64,000 bases of DNA from Hsuehochloa calcarea (lineage: Eukaryota > Streptophyta > Magnoliopsida > Poales > Poaceae): positions 26,651,232 through 26,715,231 of the forward strand of contig CM070599.1 in assembly GCA_036346395.1 (NCBI GenBank). Reading direction: 5' to 3'. Position numbers and translations under genes: made by a program. The notes under the pieces are model-generated. The model was not told the DNA's origin, searched no databases, and saw only the letters and a list, made by a program, of their open reading frames with translations. Below are positions 12,440 to 23,381 of this stretch, one piece after another; the first letter of the stretch is position 1, and the number at the start of each line of letters is the position of its first letter.

Positions 12440-14120
12440 TATATGATCTTGGGAGAATCTATGAATAAGCCAACAGCCAATGTTGCAAAGAAAATTGTCA
12501 CAATCATCAATCTTGATCCAGAGCCTGCATCGCTCGTTGAATATAAGAAAAGGTCAGATTGAGAAGATTGGAAGAAAACAATAGAAACTGAATCGTTCTC
12601 TTTGAATAAAAGAGAGGTGTTTGGGCTCAGAGTCGCACACCCCCATGTGCACCTCCGTAGGGCATAAGTGGGTATTTGTTCAAAGAGAAATGAAAGAAGC
12701 AAGGCTCGTTGCACAAGGTTTCACTCAACGTCCGATGATTGTTATGAAGAAACCTATTCCCTGGTCATGGCGGAATTACCTTTAGATATTTATCTCAATG
12801 GCAAGAAACTTGGAAGTTAGAAGTGAAATTGATGGATGTGGTAACTGCATACCTTTATGGAAATTTGAATTCGGACATTTATATGAAGATACCGAATGTA
12901 TCCGTCTCCAACCAAGATAGAGCAAATAGAAATCTATACAAATGTGCAACTCGTAAAGTCAACGTATGGACCAAGCGATCAAAGCGTAATGTGGTATAAT
13001 CACTGCGACTTTCTATGCAAGAAAGGCTACACGAACAATGAGAATTATCCCCTGTATTTATACGACGATCCTGTGATGGATTTTGTATAAATCTCGGTGT
13101 ATGAAGATGATCCAATATCATTGGAACCTTAGAAGGTATTAAGAAATCAAGCTCTTACCGAGTCGAGTTCAAATAAAAGATTTGGATCAAACCAACATCG
13201 CTTAGGCTTGCGCAAACTTGAGCATACCGGAAGAGATTCTAGTACATCAGCCAACCTACACTCAGAAAGTGTTGGAAAGGTTCGGCTTTGAAAAGGCATA
13301 TCCTTCGAAAGTGCCGATGGTTGGGAGATCCTTGCAGCAAGACAAGGACCCGTACAGATCTAAAGAAGAGGGGGAGGAAGTCCGGGACCAAAATTCCCAT
13401 ACCGAGTGCAGAGGAGCACTTATGTTTTAGCAAACTCAGCACTAGATCGGGCATTGCATTTGCCGTAAACCTATTAGTAAGGTATAGTACAGAACCTACC
13501 AAAGGCATTGGCAGGAAATAATGGACATCTTCCGTTACCTCCAAGAAAGTAAAGAACTTAGTCTATTCTACAGAAAGAACCAAGACTTGTGTATGAATGA
13601 CTATGCAGATGTTGGGTTCTGTTGACCCACATACAACCAAGTCGCAAAAAAGCTATGTATTCCTATGTGGTGGAACTGTAATTCGTGAAAATCGATAAGC
13701 AAAGTCTTGTATCGACTTGACGAACCACTCACAAATCATAGCACCGCACGAGGCCTCACAAGAATGTGCTTGGCTTCTACAGATGATTCACCACATCCAA
13801 GCAATCATGTGGATTGAATACTGCAAACCCCACTATTATCTATGAAGATAATACAACTTGCGTCGCACAAGAGTAAATGAGTTATGTGAAGAGTCCCTTA
13901 CAAAGCATATCAATCCCAAGTTCTTCTATGCTCACGAAATGCAAAAGATGGACGAAATTAAAGCATCGTGATACTAAGTCATGTGAAAATCTTGCAGATT
14001 TATTCACTAAGTCACTTCCAGTGCCTAGTTTTGAAAGATGCATACGTGGAATTGGAATGATAAGACTTAGACAAGTGCGTAATCTGTGGGGAGAATCTTC
14101 ACGAACTCATTATTGAATCT
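12440..14120 (+). pseudogene. Reverse transcriptase and RNase H remnant of copia element 1
   Basis: Pieces in several frames resemble copia RT (R-T-H-P-H-V-H, T-Q-R-P, V-T-A-Y, Y-N-H-C-D-F-L-C-K-K, then I-L-V-H-Q-P-T-Y-T-Q-K-V-L-E-R-F) and the C-terminal end of RNase H (E-N-L-A-D-L-F-T-K-S-L-P at about 13985-14025, then G-M-I-R-L-R). The YVDD motif is mutated: the corresponding frame reads S-V-Y-E-D-D. Unlike element 2, this copy keeps the RNase H region. Confidence 0.8.
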
Positions 14121-14275
14121 TGATCACGAAGATCAAGTACCCAAAGAATAAATCCGGAGATTAAATGAAGCAGGTGGATTGTACTCTTTTTCCCTTAACG
14201 AGTTTTCAAGTTTCTCGACTAAGGTTTTTTAATGAGGCAAAGTATAGACACGATCTCGCGTTATTTCTCAACGTC

Positions 14276-14713
14276 CCGAGGCCCTAGCGTACGAAGAGAT
14301 GGTGGGCCGCGACCCCCCCCAACCCGAACCCGACCGTCCGATTCGGCGGGCAAGGCACGCTAACGCGCCACGATGCGCCGCGCCTCGTGACCCCCCCTCC
14401 CGCGGTCCCTCGTTCTCCACGCGCCGCGATCTTCCGCGGGGCTACTTGCCTAGTTGGCGCCGCAGAAAATTCGGTGTGGAACTCGAGCTGGGATCGTCTT
14501 GGGCTAAATAAATATGGGCTTTTCCCGCCAGGCCCGTCGTCTAGCATGGACCGGCGAAGTTTCCAGAACCTCTGGCCTAACTAACGTGGCACTGACTGAG
14601 CCACTGACAGATTGACACGTCCCCCATTTAAACCGCATCTTCCGATTCCCAAACCCTATCAGTCTCGTCCTCCTCACCAAATCCCCCAAACCCCGCCCCC
14701 TCGAGGCCTCGAC
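14276..14713 (+). promoter_or_regulatory. Promoter and leader of the 2-Cys peroxiredoxin gene
   Basis: GC-rich DNA between the end of the copia relic and the start codon. A perfect E2F-type site TTTCCCGC lies at 14521-14528, about 190 bp before the ATG, next to an AT-rich taaataaatat (14505-14514) that could act as a TATA element. A telo-box AAACCCTA is at 14651-14658. Site identities come from consensus matches only. Confidence 0.5.
14521..14528 (+). promoter_or_regulatory. Consensus E2F-binding site upstream of peroxiredoxin
   Basis: TTTCCCGC fits the plant E2F consensus WTTSSCSS at every position. An 8-bp degenerate motif occurs often by chance, so function is only a possibility. Confidence 0.4.
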
Positions 14714-16972
14714 ATGGCGTGCGCCTTATCCGCCTCCACGGTCTCCTCTGCCGCTGCGCTTCTCCCCTCCCCGAAGCTCGCCACGCCGCCGCAGTCCCTG
14801 TCGTTTCCCCGCGCCTTCGCCGGCGCCGCCGCGAGGCCCCTTCGCCTCGCGAGATCGGCCAGGACCCGCAGCTTCGTCGCCCGCGCCGGAGTCAAGGTCC
14901 GTCTCGGTTCGATTCGCTATTTTGGGCGTTTTGTGTGAGTTGGATTTGATTGGTGGACGCGTGTTTGTGTGCGCAGGACGACCTGCCGCTGGTGGGGAAC
15001 AAGGCGCCGGACTTCGAGGCGGAGGCCGTGTTCGACCAGGAGTTCATCAAGGTATGCGGTAACCCACCTGCATTGTGCACGCGCGTTGTTGTAATTTAAA
15101 TTTTGAGAAGCAATTGGTCTGGACCAGCAAAACTGTGGCCTGCTCGATTAGATGTTTCATCCATCCGCGCGATTCATGAATGTAGCAGCTGTATGTATGG
15201 TTGGTGATGCTTGTGATTGATGCTGCCCTTTTGTGCCTTTTGTGCCTGCAGGTCAAGCTGTCTGATTACATTGGGAAGAAGTATGTGATTCTCTTCTTCT
15301 ACCCCCTGGACTTCACATTCGTCTGCCCAACTGGTGCGTCACCATCTTGTGCTCTTTGACGGCAAAACTTTATTTTGGGTTTGGCATTCTAAAATGCATT
15401 TTTATAAACTTTGCAGAGATTACTGCTTTCAGCGACAGATACGAGGTGTTTGAGAAGATAAATACCGAAATTCTTGGTGTTTCGATTGATAGTGTGGTAT
15501 GTTAGTTTTCATTTGCATGACTTTCTATGTAGTTACGGTTATACCACCCATTTTCAGACTCCAGAGTAGTAATCTCTCATTACTTGCTTCATTGCCCTGT
15601 TGTAGTCAGAATAACATATCATCTGGACGTGTATTTGTTCTCTTGAAACTATCCATCTAGCTTTGACACGCGTTAAAATCATCATGTAGAAATTAACTGT
15701 GGAGTCTTCCTCCGTTTGTGCGAGTGAATATCTATTTGTTCTTAAAATGTGAAATTAAATCCAGTAATCTTTGTAGCATAAGTGCTAACGTTGCAGTGAC
15801 AATGTTGGAGCTTATGTGATATCTATTATGCCTTATGCGAATATGAAAGTAAAGCGTGCTCTGTATGAATCAGAGAAAAACAAGGTAGAAATTTTCGATT
15901 CCACGTGCTAAATATGCTCATCAACTCCTTTGAGAATGATGTGGGGCTAACATAGTTATATTCTGCTTTCCTTCTGCCAAGAAGATGCACTGTACTCAAC
16001 TTATTTACCTAACCTCTATCCAGAAAAACCATTAACTTCGGTTTTAATTAGTGACTGGTTTGCAGGAAGTGCTGCTATTCTGTTTTTCTCTTTTCTTTCT
16101 GCTTTTGTATTAAACGTTTCATTTTATGGTCTTATAGTTATTATTCACTGTTACTCTATGGAGTAATAAGTAACTGCAACCTATGCTTCATTAGTGTCTC
16201 CTACTGACTTGACACTTGAAATATCCTTTGCTTGTAGTTTTCCCATCTTGCATGGGTGCAGACAGACAGGAAATCTGGTGGGCTTGGTGATCTGAAATAC
16301 CCGCTGATTTCTGATGTCACCAAATCAATTTCAAAGTATTTTGGTGTACTAATCCCTGATCAGGTATACTGCTATTTTGATTTTTGACCACCTGTTGGTT
16401 ATATATGATCCACTCTTGCTTCTGGATGATTTGCTTTCATTTATGCCTTTCCTTATGTGTTATGAAATGTCATAAGAGCCATTAATGTTTTTTTTTTGCC
16501 AGGGAATTGCTCTGAGAGGATTATTCATCATTGACAAGGAGGGTGTGATTCAGCACTCTACTATTAATAACCTTGCTATTGGCCGTAGCGTGGATGAGAC
16601 ATTGAGAACCCTTCAGGTGGAAAAATTGCATCTCGCTCAACATGCATTGCCATGATGTTTTTTTAATCTTGATACTGCCTGTCAGGATACATGGCAAGTT
16701 TTGCTATTTTTAGTTGCACTTTAACATAGCTCTAGTGTTCAACACAGCAAAACTTGTCCATATTAGAGTTACGAACTTATGACTGCAACTTGCAAATTTT
16801 AATGAAAAAAAGCATGCAAGCATGAAATTTGATTAACATTTTTCTTTGATGACAGGCCCTGCAGTACGTCCAAGAAAACCCGGATGAGGTTTGCCCGGCA
16901 GGTTGGAAACCTGGGGAGAAGTCGATGAAGCCCGACCCTAAGGGCAGCAAGGAGTACTTCGCTGCTATTTAG
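14714..16972 (+). CDS. BAS1: 2-Cys peroxiredoxin BAS1, chloroplastic, 7 exons
   Basis: Thiol peroxidase that reduces hydrogen peroxide and alkyl hydroperoxides in the chloroplast stroma, normally recycled by NTRC and thioredoxins. Exons: 14714-14896, 14977-15051, 15252-15333, 15417-15496, 16238-16363, 16503-16616, 16856-16972; 777 nt encode 258 aa. All introns are GT-AG and in frame. Residues 1 to about 58 form an Ala/Ser/Arg-rich transit peptide. The peroxidatic Cys111 sits in F-V-C-P-T-E and the resolving Cys233 in E-V-C-P-A-G-W. G-G-L-G and a C-terminal segment ending E-Y-F-A-A-I are also present; the GGLG and YF motifs mark sensitive, sulfinylatable Prxs. Length is close to the rice and Arabidopsis proteins. 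The start codon fits the transit peptide. Nothing suggests inactivation. Confidence 0.97.
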
Positions 16973-17830
16973 ACTTGTCCTTTGCAGTTGCTGTCAGGTT
17001 TTGTCATAGTCTTTGTTGGGTTCAACATTGTTCTTGTCACCTGAGTTGTAGTTATTGTCCATACAATTTGACTCTGTATCTCTGCCGCCTTTTTCTGCAA
17101 ATAAGGGTTTGTCTGGGTGTCTTCTTGGATTCACCCTCCAATTTGGAAAGAAAAATATAACCATTGGAAACAAAATCTTATTTAATATCCGGGCAATGTA
17201 TTTATTTTAAACTCAATTAACATTACTGTACAAATGGATAATTCAACATATTTCCCTTCGAGGTATTCTACCCAACACTTGATGCCATGAAGCTTGTTGG
17301 AGTCGTACAATTCTTTAATAAAAACGTTAATGTTAGTGGTGGACATGGCCACGGCTTTCAGTCAATAAGGCGAGCTTCCATTTTCAGCTCTGAGCCCATC
17401 CCAGGAGGCCCAGCAGGGAGGAGACATTCGGCCCAAATGCACCTTACTGTAAGTACCACCTGCCACTCTTTCTCCTCCCATTGCAAAGATAAATGATGAT
17501 GAATCTTCTTGGTTCTCTTGCATGTAGATTACACACATCTGATTGGCTTTTACTTTTCAAGTAAGCTTTTGCTCATATGCAACTGCCTCTTGTTTACAGG
17601 AGACTGGGATAAAGAAGGGAAATGAACAAAATGGGATTTCAAGCACAAAGTGGAGAATTGGAAGCAAACGTCTTCACCAAACTTCTGCAGCTCCAAAATC
17701 ATGTAAATTTGATTTAAGGTACTCTCTTCACCAAACTTTACAAAAGGGCCTTTATTATAAGCACAACAATGTTTCTCTAGTTCTTATCTCAAAAATAAAT
17801 CAATTAACGGTGTATACAGCCTCTTAGGAG
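16973..17830. other. Peroxiredoxin 3' end and following intergenic sequence
   Basis: The 3' UTR probably ends near 17160, where AT-rich tracts appear. The open frames at 17287-17496 and 17543-17827 do not resemble known proteins. Confidence 0.35.
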
Positions 17831-17889
17831 AAATAAAAGAGTGATGGTAGTACTACCTATCTTAAGATATGCTTACTTATAATTGCATT

Positions 17890-17948
17890 GGCAGAGCCAC
17901 AGGTGTCACTTTTCTATCACCTTGGAGTGGTAGTGTAGTGGCTCTGCC
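17890..17948. repeat. Small inverted repeat
   Basis: ggcagagccac (17890-17900) is exactly complementary to gtggctctgcc (17938-17948), with a 37-bp loop. It could be a remnant foldback element or a transcribed hairpin. No flanking duplication was found. Confidence 0.6.
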
Positions 17949-18583
17949 GCACCTTCTGCGTCCATTACCAGCGCGCCAGGGGTATTAAAATGTGGAAGCT
18001 TTTCTGCAGATAATGCCACTTATGCGCTTTTTAGCATCACCTCTTGCTCCACTTTAAAAAGCTGCCTGCAACAACACAGTGCTTAGTGTTTGTTTAATAC
18101 CTCGGCACACCACACCGCCCCCTTTGCCATTCACAGATCTAAACAGCAACCTAACTGCTGCTTCGATTTAGTAGCGCGGCGCAATACACAAGAAACACAA
18201 CGGAGATGCAGTGCAGAAGAAGCGCAGCGGTCTTAAAAGCTTGAAGCGGCGGATCTACAACGGGTCGAAGAAAAGAGCAGCAGCTGTTGCCATGCAAAGA
18301 AATTCTTATACTTCTATGACTACTAATAAATTTATGGACTCGCATGATTTAGACGAACTAAAAAATAGATTGGTACGGATTTGGATAGACGCAATGGAAG
18401 AAACGACAAAAAAGAAGAAAAGACTCCAAGATAACTAGCAGTAGCAAATACTGGTGGTAGCAACAGAAGATGGATCCTCATCCAACCAGTAAACACCAGT
18501 CAATGGGGCCACCTTTATGTTTCAACACTGTAACAGATCAAGCTGGCTCAAAAGATCTCCCAACGGCGCCGACCAAAGGAAAC

Positions 18584-18707
18584 CAAGTCCTCTAAATCCT
18601 CAGTGCCGAAGTTATCTTTACCACCGAGCTCATCAAACCCAACCACATAATCCTCAACCTTGGCATTCTTTACTATAGCAAGAGTTGGGAGCACAACAAT
18701 TCTACGC
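18584..18707 (-). pseudogene. Captured exon fragment resembling TXNDC9 (thioredoxin-domain protein 9)
   Basis: The minus-strand frame contains V-L-P-T-L-A-I-V-K-N, then D-Y-V-V-G-F-D-E-L-G-G-K-D-N-F and T-E-D-L-E-D, matching the C-terminal part of the thioredoxin fold of TXNDC9/phosducin-like proteins (human form I-P-T-L-A-L-L-K-D, D-Y-V-V-G-F-T-D-L-G). The homologous stretch is preceded by an acceptor-like tctag and followed by a GT, so it looks like one exon copied with intron edges rather than a processed cDNA. There is no CXXC half of the domain and no start codon, so it is not a functional gene. Confidence 0.65.
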
Positions 18708-18810
18708 CTAGAAAAGTCTACAACAGAAGAAAGCCACACTTGGGAGCGAAGATCGGCGGAGGTGAGTAGAGGCTAGGAGGCAGCGATGCTACAGTAATCC
18801 TAACTACCAT

Positions 18811-18932
18811 GTTATAAATATTGTGTATATATTGAAGAGACTCAATAGGCAATATATACAGGATACAAAAGGGACATAAGACTAAACTCTGAAACAATAG
18901 GAAATACCATAAATATCCTTATATCCTTAACA
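18811..18932 (-). repeat. Partial or short LTR-like sequence
   Basis: Read on the minus strand it begins TGTTAAGGATATAAGG and contains tatatattgcctattgag, similar in style to copia LTR ends. On the plus strand it runs from TGTTATAAA to CTTAACA, i.e. TG...CA. No target duplication is visible. It may be a fragment or a small solo LTR. Confidence 0.4.
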
Positions 18933-21111
18933 GGACTAAGTAGCTGGAGAAAGAAAAAAGAAAAATAAAAGGAAAGAAAGGATCAAAAGAAGGGCATGCA
19001 GTGATTAGGGTTCCTTTTCTGCTTTCGTCTTTGTTTTTTCTTTTGCAGTATTTGCTCTTCTCGATCTCTTCTGCGTATATACTTTTCTTCTTGAAGCGCT
19101 CCTTTTGGGGAAATGGCTTTGTGATGATTAGGGCTTGGCCTTTTGCTTCCCTTTTGGGCCATATGTGACCAAAGATTTCTTTGACTGACCACTACCTCAG
19201 ATTAGTTTGAACAGATCACGCTGTGCATACTGATACATAGAGCTGAACACATCGATGCCAGAATCCTAGAAAAAAAGGTGAAAGCTTGCTCTGTGCAGAA
19301 GTGACATGGGAGTTTATGAGAGGCAGTCACTATTTATTAGGTTCGTGATAACTTCAAGAATATTCATGTGACGCACAATTCTGATGGATGTGAATAGACT
19401 TGCACAACTGCATTGCAAATGTGAAATTAAGAGGAGATGGCGATTGAGGAATGAAGGGAGATCTCTTGGGAAGGCGGCGTGAGAGGGAAGCCATTTCTGA
19501 TTGTTTTGGGTGGCTGTTTACTCGGCCCCTTTTCTCTGTTCGTATCCCAATAAAGAACAATGTTCGAGCACGACTTTTGATGCAAATGCACGCAGTAATG
19601 ACCGGTCAATGATGCTGTTAACCGGGCTTTATTACATGCTTTGGCTTTTCCTTGACAGTTAATTCTGCTCGTAGAAGTACTACTGAAAACCACTTGGAAC
19701 ACTGCTCCGAGGAATCCTAGTTAATGTGGCCATTGTTTGAACTTTGATGTTGTTTGCAATTTATCTATCAGTAGCTTGCAGCGCTACAGATACATTGATG
19801 CTGTTATTGATCAATGCTAGATCTCACATGACACATGGTTATATGAGTAATAAAAATTTATTATCTTCACTCTATCTAGTACGAGTTCGTTCTTGTAATG
19901 GCACATTGGCACTGAAACATGAGAAATTGCCTAGCCCTGATGAATGAATGCATCAATTCCTGTGTCTAGTAACGCAGTCTGCTTTTGAGGGAGCAGAAAT
20001 GCTGAAAAGCTCCAGCTTTACCGAACAGCATGTGGCTGTTTTATGTACTACTGATACTACTAGTAATTGTTACTGATCATGCTAATCTTTGCCATGCATA
20101 CACACATACACAGAGCATATGGCAATAAGGGGGGACGCTTTGTTCCTTAATACTTTGAGTCCTGAGAGAAAGGCCGTACACAGTTGCCGATTCTTTTAGG
20201 GCACAAGGATCTCTCTCAGAAAAGAATACCAATTTACATGGGCCCTCTCAAAAGATGAGAGGTCACCGCAGGCCACATCAGATCGTATCGATCACATAAA
20301 GCATCATGTGTTGTATCGTCATCATTGCAACATCAGTCCCATCCCCTGCTCTAATGTGATCAATTGTATAATTATACGACCAGTGAGCAGGGTACAAAAG
20401 TATGTATGTACTTCCTACATGATGGATGTATATATGGACTACTTACTGGGGCATTTTAGGCATCTTTTTTATGTATTTTGTTTTGTTAGGGAGTAACAAT
20501 GGTTAGTTACCTGCAGCCTGGAGGTGCTGTATGTGTAAATGGACTGTACATGTTCCAAAAGAATTTAATTTTTTTGAGCATAAAAAAATTGTTGTTGGGT
20601 GCTCCATAACTGTTGTAGAATCTGTTTTATCTCGGGAGGAAAAACAAGTCTTTCCTGATAATTGCTTTAATGTTTTAGGTTGTTAATTGTTAGGAGTTTT
20701 TTTTGGGTATGAATCTAAATTGTTAGGAGTAGTTATCACATCACATCAGTTCATTGTTTTGTTCCAGTAAGGTTTCCTCGGAGATGTTATATGGTGGCAT
20801 GTTGAGAGAGCAAATGCATCAATTCTCGCAGATGGAGAGTCGTAGGAAAGAACGGTCCCTTGCTAAATATACTTTCATATTCTCTATATTTGTCCACAGA
20901 TCACCATACGCACCAAATAAGCACTAAATCTAAGAAATACTTAATTAAAAATGATTATACATACTTTTATTAAATGACATACTACAACCATTTAATATGT
21001 TTCAAGGCATTTAAGTAGGGCTAGAGAGAGGAAAAATTACAATAACTTCACTCTAGATTCATTCAATAGATAAATATATTGAAACAGATACTCATGAGGA
21101 TAAAGATAAGG
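18933..21111. other. Intergenic, no gene seen
   Basis: AT-rich sequence with scattered short open frames on both strands that match nothing I recognise. Confidence 0.4.
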
Positions 21112-21345
21112 AAAAGGTCCATTTTTGGCTTTTAAGCCTGTTCGGAGTCAAATTTTCACCCTGAACACAAAAAACGATTGTTTTTCAATCACCAACTTTC
21201 AAATCTGGACAAATAATACCCCGAAATTGGGTCAAGGGGTTATTTGTCCTGATTTGCAAGTCGAGGGTGAAAAACAACTGGTTTTTTTAGTTCAGGGTGA
21301 AATTTGGTTTTTCGGTATTTAACTATTATGTGCCAAAAAAAGTCT
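21112..21345. mobile_element. Foldback MITE, copy A
   Basis: About 234 bp, largely self-complementary: the left part holds tcaccctgaac and gattgtttttcaatcac, the right part ttgcaagtcgagggtgaaa, aacaactggtttttt and gttcagggtgaaa. The same order of motifs recurs in copy B at 22160-22405, so this is one MITE family. Confidence 0.75.
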
Positions 21346-22159
21346 TTCGTTTTACTTGCCTAGGAAGAGTTGCCTCTTCATACAGATATGTGCAGCGAAC
21401 CACACCTTGAGTTATATCTATATGGGTGTAGTTAAATTCCGACTATTTGATTATATTACGGTAAATGACGTGTAAGTGCCAGTAACTTGCAGAAATAGAC
21501 ACTTGTATCCGCATGCTTACAGTCTTACGAGTTTATACTTGACACTCATGAAGTAGCTCTTGAAGTGTTGCAAATATCAAACTAAGTAGGGAAGATTATC
21601 CGTATGACCCTCAGGATTTGGCCATGTGCGTTGTCCAGTGTACTAGGTTTTTGAGATTTTTTAAATAAAAAATGAGTACTACTTGTCTCTCACATGTGGA
21701 GTTCAATATTACTTGTACACCGTGATTTCTTGTAGTTTACTTTCATTGTACTAGTTGTTGGGTCCTCCACTTGGATCTTACAAAATTCCTATTGTTCACC
21801 TAATAAATGATCAACAATATAGTGTTAGAAGAACATAGTTGTTCTTTTGTTAGCTTTGTACATCAGTACCTGTAGCCAAGTACTTTGACCAAGTAATACT
21901 TTTGATTTGTTTGTAGTAAGGCTTAGTACTTTGTTTTCAAATTTCTATTGGCTTTATGTGTCAATTTGTTCAAAACATTTTGGCAGAATAAATTCTAACT
22001 TTTGAATTAAAAAATTGTGAAGATGTTAGATTACAATTTTCAGCAATTGCCATTTATGGTTTGATTGTTGAGCATGGAGCTTTCCTGTGCCTGTGAACAT
22101 TCTATTATGATTTTGAGTCAGGGACTTGATCATTTTTTATATTTCTTTTTTCTTTTTTG
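21346..22159. other. AT-rich spacer between the two MITEs
   Basis: No coding region or known repeat recognised. Composition and short words resemble ordinary intergenic plant DNA. Confidence 0.35.
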
Positions 22160-22405
22160 GAAAAAGTTCATTTTGACCTTGAACTTTGCTCGGAGTCTAA
22201 TTTTTATCATGAACTAAAAAACCAGTTGTTTTTCACTCCCAATTCCCAAACCCGAATAAATACCCCCCTTCCCCGTGAAATTGGGCTAGCGGGTTATTTG
22301 TTTAGATTTGTAAGTTGGGGTAGGGGTTGAAAAACAACTAATTTTTGAGTTCAGAGTGAAAATTGGACCCCAAGTAGAGTTTAAGTGCAAAAAATGAACC
22401 TTTTC
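22160..22405. mobile_element. Foldback MITE, copy B
   Basis: About 246 bp with imperfect terminal inverted repeats of some 40 bp: aaaaagttcattttgacc on the left against the complement of aaaaaatgaacctttt on the right. The middle holds aaccagttgtttttcac facing tgaaaaacaactaattttt. Related to copy A. Confidence 0.8.
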
Positions 22406-23050
22406 ATAATGAAACGGATGGAGTAGTAGTCTATCGTATGTATGGATTCTTCCCGTTTGCCATTTTACTTGCTAGTTGCACCAAGATTAAAAAGAAGATT
22501 CCACGATCGCGATGATTACAGTCGCAACTCACAAACATAGATTATTCTCAGCTTTCTCTTAAAAAGAGTAGATTATGTAAATGGATTTATTGTGACTTAA
22601 TTGTGCTGCTAAGCTAATTATTTTTGCCTTATAAAAGTGGGCATGCTATGAAATGTTGAAATTTGCAGGGATTATGTTCATCTATGTTGCAAGCTTTGCT
22701 ACTGAACTATCTTTCACAAAGTTGGTCTTGAAATTTTTACTCTTATTGCATATCGACTGCGCCAATGAACAATGCACATTTGTCATACTTCTCCTAATCC
22801 TTCTAGACCAGGTCCTAAATTCTATGTTTTCCAGTTTGCTCACTTTGGTGCATTCATGCATAGAATTCAGCTCTCAGCTTACACCCATATGATCTCCTAT
22901 ATATCCTCTGCATGAGAGAGACTGTTTGAGAGACCATAGAGAGAGGGGAAAGCTGAGGTGCCTTTGTATCCGCTTTGTCAGCACATGCATTCTACCTAGC
23001 CACTTTTTCTTTCCCACCACAAAATCCACTTTGGACCAAAAATAGCCTCC

Positions 23051-23052
<2 letters not shown>
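22406..23052. other. Upstream region of the SMXL-like gene
   Basis: Includes an AT-rich segment (22406-22900) without recognisable coding sequence and then the distal promoter of the gene at 23382. Confidence 0.35.

Positions 23053-23086
<34 letters not shown>
23053..23086. repeat. (AG)17 microsatellite in the SMXL promoter or 5' UTR
   Basis: A pure run of 17 AG units about 300 bp upstream of the start codon. GA tracts in this position are common in plant promoters and are bound by BBR/BPC proteins, but no function is shown here. Confidence 0.9.
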
Positions 23087-23091
<5 letters not shown>

Positions 23092-23381
23092 AATATATGC
23101 AGCCAGCAGCCCTCCCCAACAAGAAAAGCACAAATCTCCACACCGAAATCCATCCTTCCTCCCTTCACCCCTAGCTGCTCAAAAGATGAACACTCACCAA
23201 CATGTAAAGCAGCACCACATCCACCACTAGCAGCTGCAGTACTGACCGGCCCCTCTATATCTACACATTTCATTCCCTCTTGCACCTCATCGCAATCGCT
23301 ACTGCCTACTAGCTAGATTGGCACGTACTACCGTTGCTACATCAAATCGATAGGTAGATAGGTGGGTATAGGTGGCGCGAG

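Larger units (their letters stand above)
7779..14275 (+). mobile_element. Degenerate copia retrotransposon, element 1, lacking its 3' LTR
   Basis: Begins with an LTR (7779-8069), then a long GC-rich leader, a shrunken gag, and integrase, reverse transcriptase and RNase H remnants in the copia order. All coding parts carry stops and frameshifts. It belongs to the same family as the minus-strand element at 56553-62734: gag-spacer, integrase and the sequence after RNase H align between them. Family homology stops near 14240-14275, just after the region that should precede the 3' LTR, and no second LTR follows. The 3' end was therefore lost, and the element now ends against the peroxiredoxin promoter. 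Confidence 0.85.

Noticed and set aside
17287..17827. Possible small genes downstream of peroxiredoxin
   Set aside because: No homology recognised, no promoter or splice structure, and composition is intergenic.
18211..18438. 75-aa basic open frame (plus) next to the TXNDC9-like fragment
   Set aside because: No recognisable domain or upstream signals; could be another captured piece but cannot be supported.
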